Positions 63,546-64,000 of a stretch of 64,000 bases of DNA are shown piece after piece. The notes under the pieces are model-generated. The model was not told the DNA's origin. It saw only the letters and a list, made by a program, of their open reading frames with translations, and did no database searches. Each line of letters opens with the position of its first letter. Positions within the stretch are counted from its first letter, which is position 1. A program made the translations under genes and the position numbers. Source of the stretch: Pseudomaricurvus sp050633365 (GTDB lineage: Bacteria; Pseudomonadota; Gammaproteobacteria; Pseudomonadales; Cellvibrionaceae); assembly GCA_050633365.1 (NCBI GenBank), contig JBOEGJ010000001.1:1-64000 (forward strand). The letters are read 5' to 3'.

Positions 63546-64000
63546 CTACAAAATCTCTCGCCAAACTGCCACATCTCGCGGCAACAGGTGTTTTGCTCCC
63601 ATTAAAAACTCAACTCTTGAAGCGGTGGGAATAGTTTGACAAGCGTCACTGTAGTTAAAGGCAAAATTAAGATTACCGCGCTTTCTCAGGCGTACATCCG
63701 GTGGCAAATGAGTCACCGTCATACCTAAATCAGAACAGCACTTGGCAAAAAATGCTTTCAAGAAATCCACATCCGTTAATGTCGCCAAGTAGGTGTAGTT
63801 TTGATACTGAACCACAGCCGCATCACCATTAGGGAGGCTAGCCTGCACTTGTACTTCATCCGATAGCAATTCCAACAATTCCGACCATCGCTGGCTCTCG
63901 AATATGTTGTCACCATAGCGCAGCGGCTCGGTAACGCCCGCTCGAAGCGTTTCGACCGAAAGTACCTTAATGGGAATAAGGGCTTGCAATAGCCCTGGTG
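63546..64000 (-). CDS. GH42 beta-galactosidase, C-terminal part (cut by window edge)
   Basis: The frame stays open to base 64000, so only the last 151 codons are seen. They resemble the end of GH42 beta-galactosidases: part of the trimerisation domain (DNIFESQRWSELLELLSDEVQVQAS; YLATLTDVDFLKAFFAKCCSDLGM) and the terminal beta domain (RKRGNLNFAFNYSDACQTIP.. VAVWREIL). The catalytic barrel would lie beyond the window. It would release galactose from a beta-galactoside. Confidence 0.65.
   Translation of the reverse strand, partial: PGLLQALIPIKVLSVETLRAGVTEPLRYGDNIFESQRWSELLELLSDEVQVQASLPNGDAAVVQYQNYTYLATLTDVDFLKAFFAKCCSDLGMTVTHLPPDVRLRKRGNLNFAFNYSDACQTIPTASRVEFLMGAKHLLPRDVAVWREIL

Overview
The window looks like chromosomal DNA of a marine, probably gammaproteobacterial, heterotroph. 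This rests on the Pqi/Mlu-type envelope genes, the urea ABC/urease layout, sulfatases with a multihaem cytochrome, NhaC, and frequent GTG/TTG starts. The genus cannot be read from the sequence.

Region 1 (555-19431) is a urea island. On the minus strand, in transcription order, are ureD, ureA, ureB, ureC, ureE, ureF, ureG, a HupE/UreJ nickel permease, an outer-membrane porin-like gene and urtABCDE. Divergently on the plus strand lie a very large NCS1-permease/histidine-kinase/receiver hybrid and, overlapping its stop codon, a LuxR-type response regulator. I found one 16-bp near-palindrome, TRCGTCRAATGACGYA, in front of ureD, ureA and the porin gene. It is the best candidate for a dedicated operator of this island. 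The island also carries three unusual repeat tracts: a 15-bp array at the porin stop codon, an 18-bp array that forms a small ORF coupled to ureG, and a degenerate GC-rich array between ureC and ureE.

Region 2 (19475-22573) is scarred by mobile DNA. A REP-associated (IS200-like) transposase gene is split by a decayed IS1111-type IS110 element. The distal transposase fragment runs in frame into the start codon of an intact FadR/GntR regulator.

Region 3 (22864-36196) holds a sulfatase, an unknown membrane protein, a GST and a TetR regulator with an operator facing a metallo-beta-lactamase-fold lipoprotein. It continues with an acyltransferase, an IlvD/Edd dehydratase divergent from a TPP enzyme, and a haloacid dehalogenase plus DUF1330-type protein facing a Crp/Fnr regulator across a 5-6-5 operator.

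Region 4 (36220-52032) has pqiAABC with pqiA split into two genes, an acyl-CoA dehydrogenase pair with an NTF2-like protein facing a nitronate monooxygenase, an octahaem cytochrome c/TPR protein coupled to an exported SUMF1-like protein next to a sulfatase, an NhaC antiporter and AzlCD.

Region 5 (52306-64000) has a P-loop kinase/O-methyltransferase fusion, an orphan eukaryote-type HisA, a GGDEF protein, and a LysR regulator facing a tiny transcript with its own promoter, 29-codon ORF and terminator. It ends with a catabolic group (GalM, GlpK, GlpD, SSS transporter, partial GH42 beta-galactosidase) that fits use of a galactosyl-glycerol. No rRNA, tRNA or CRISPR array was seen.
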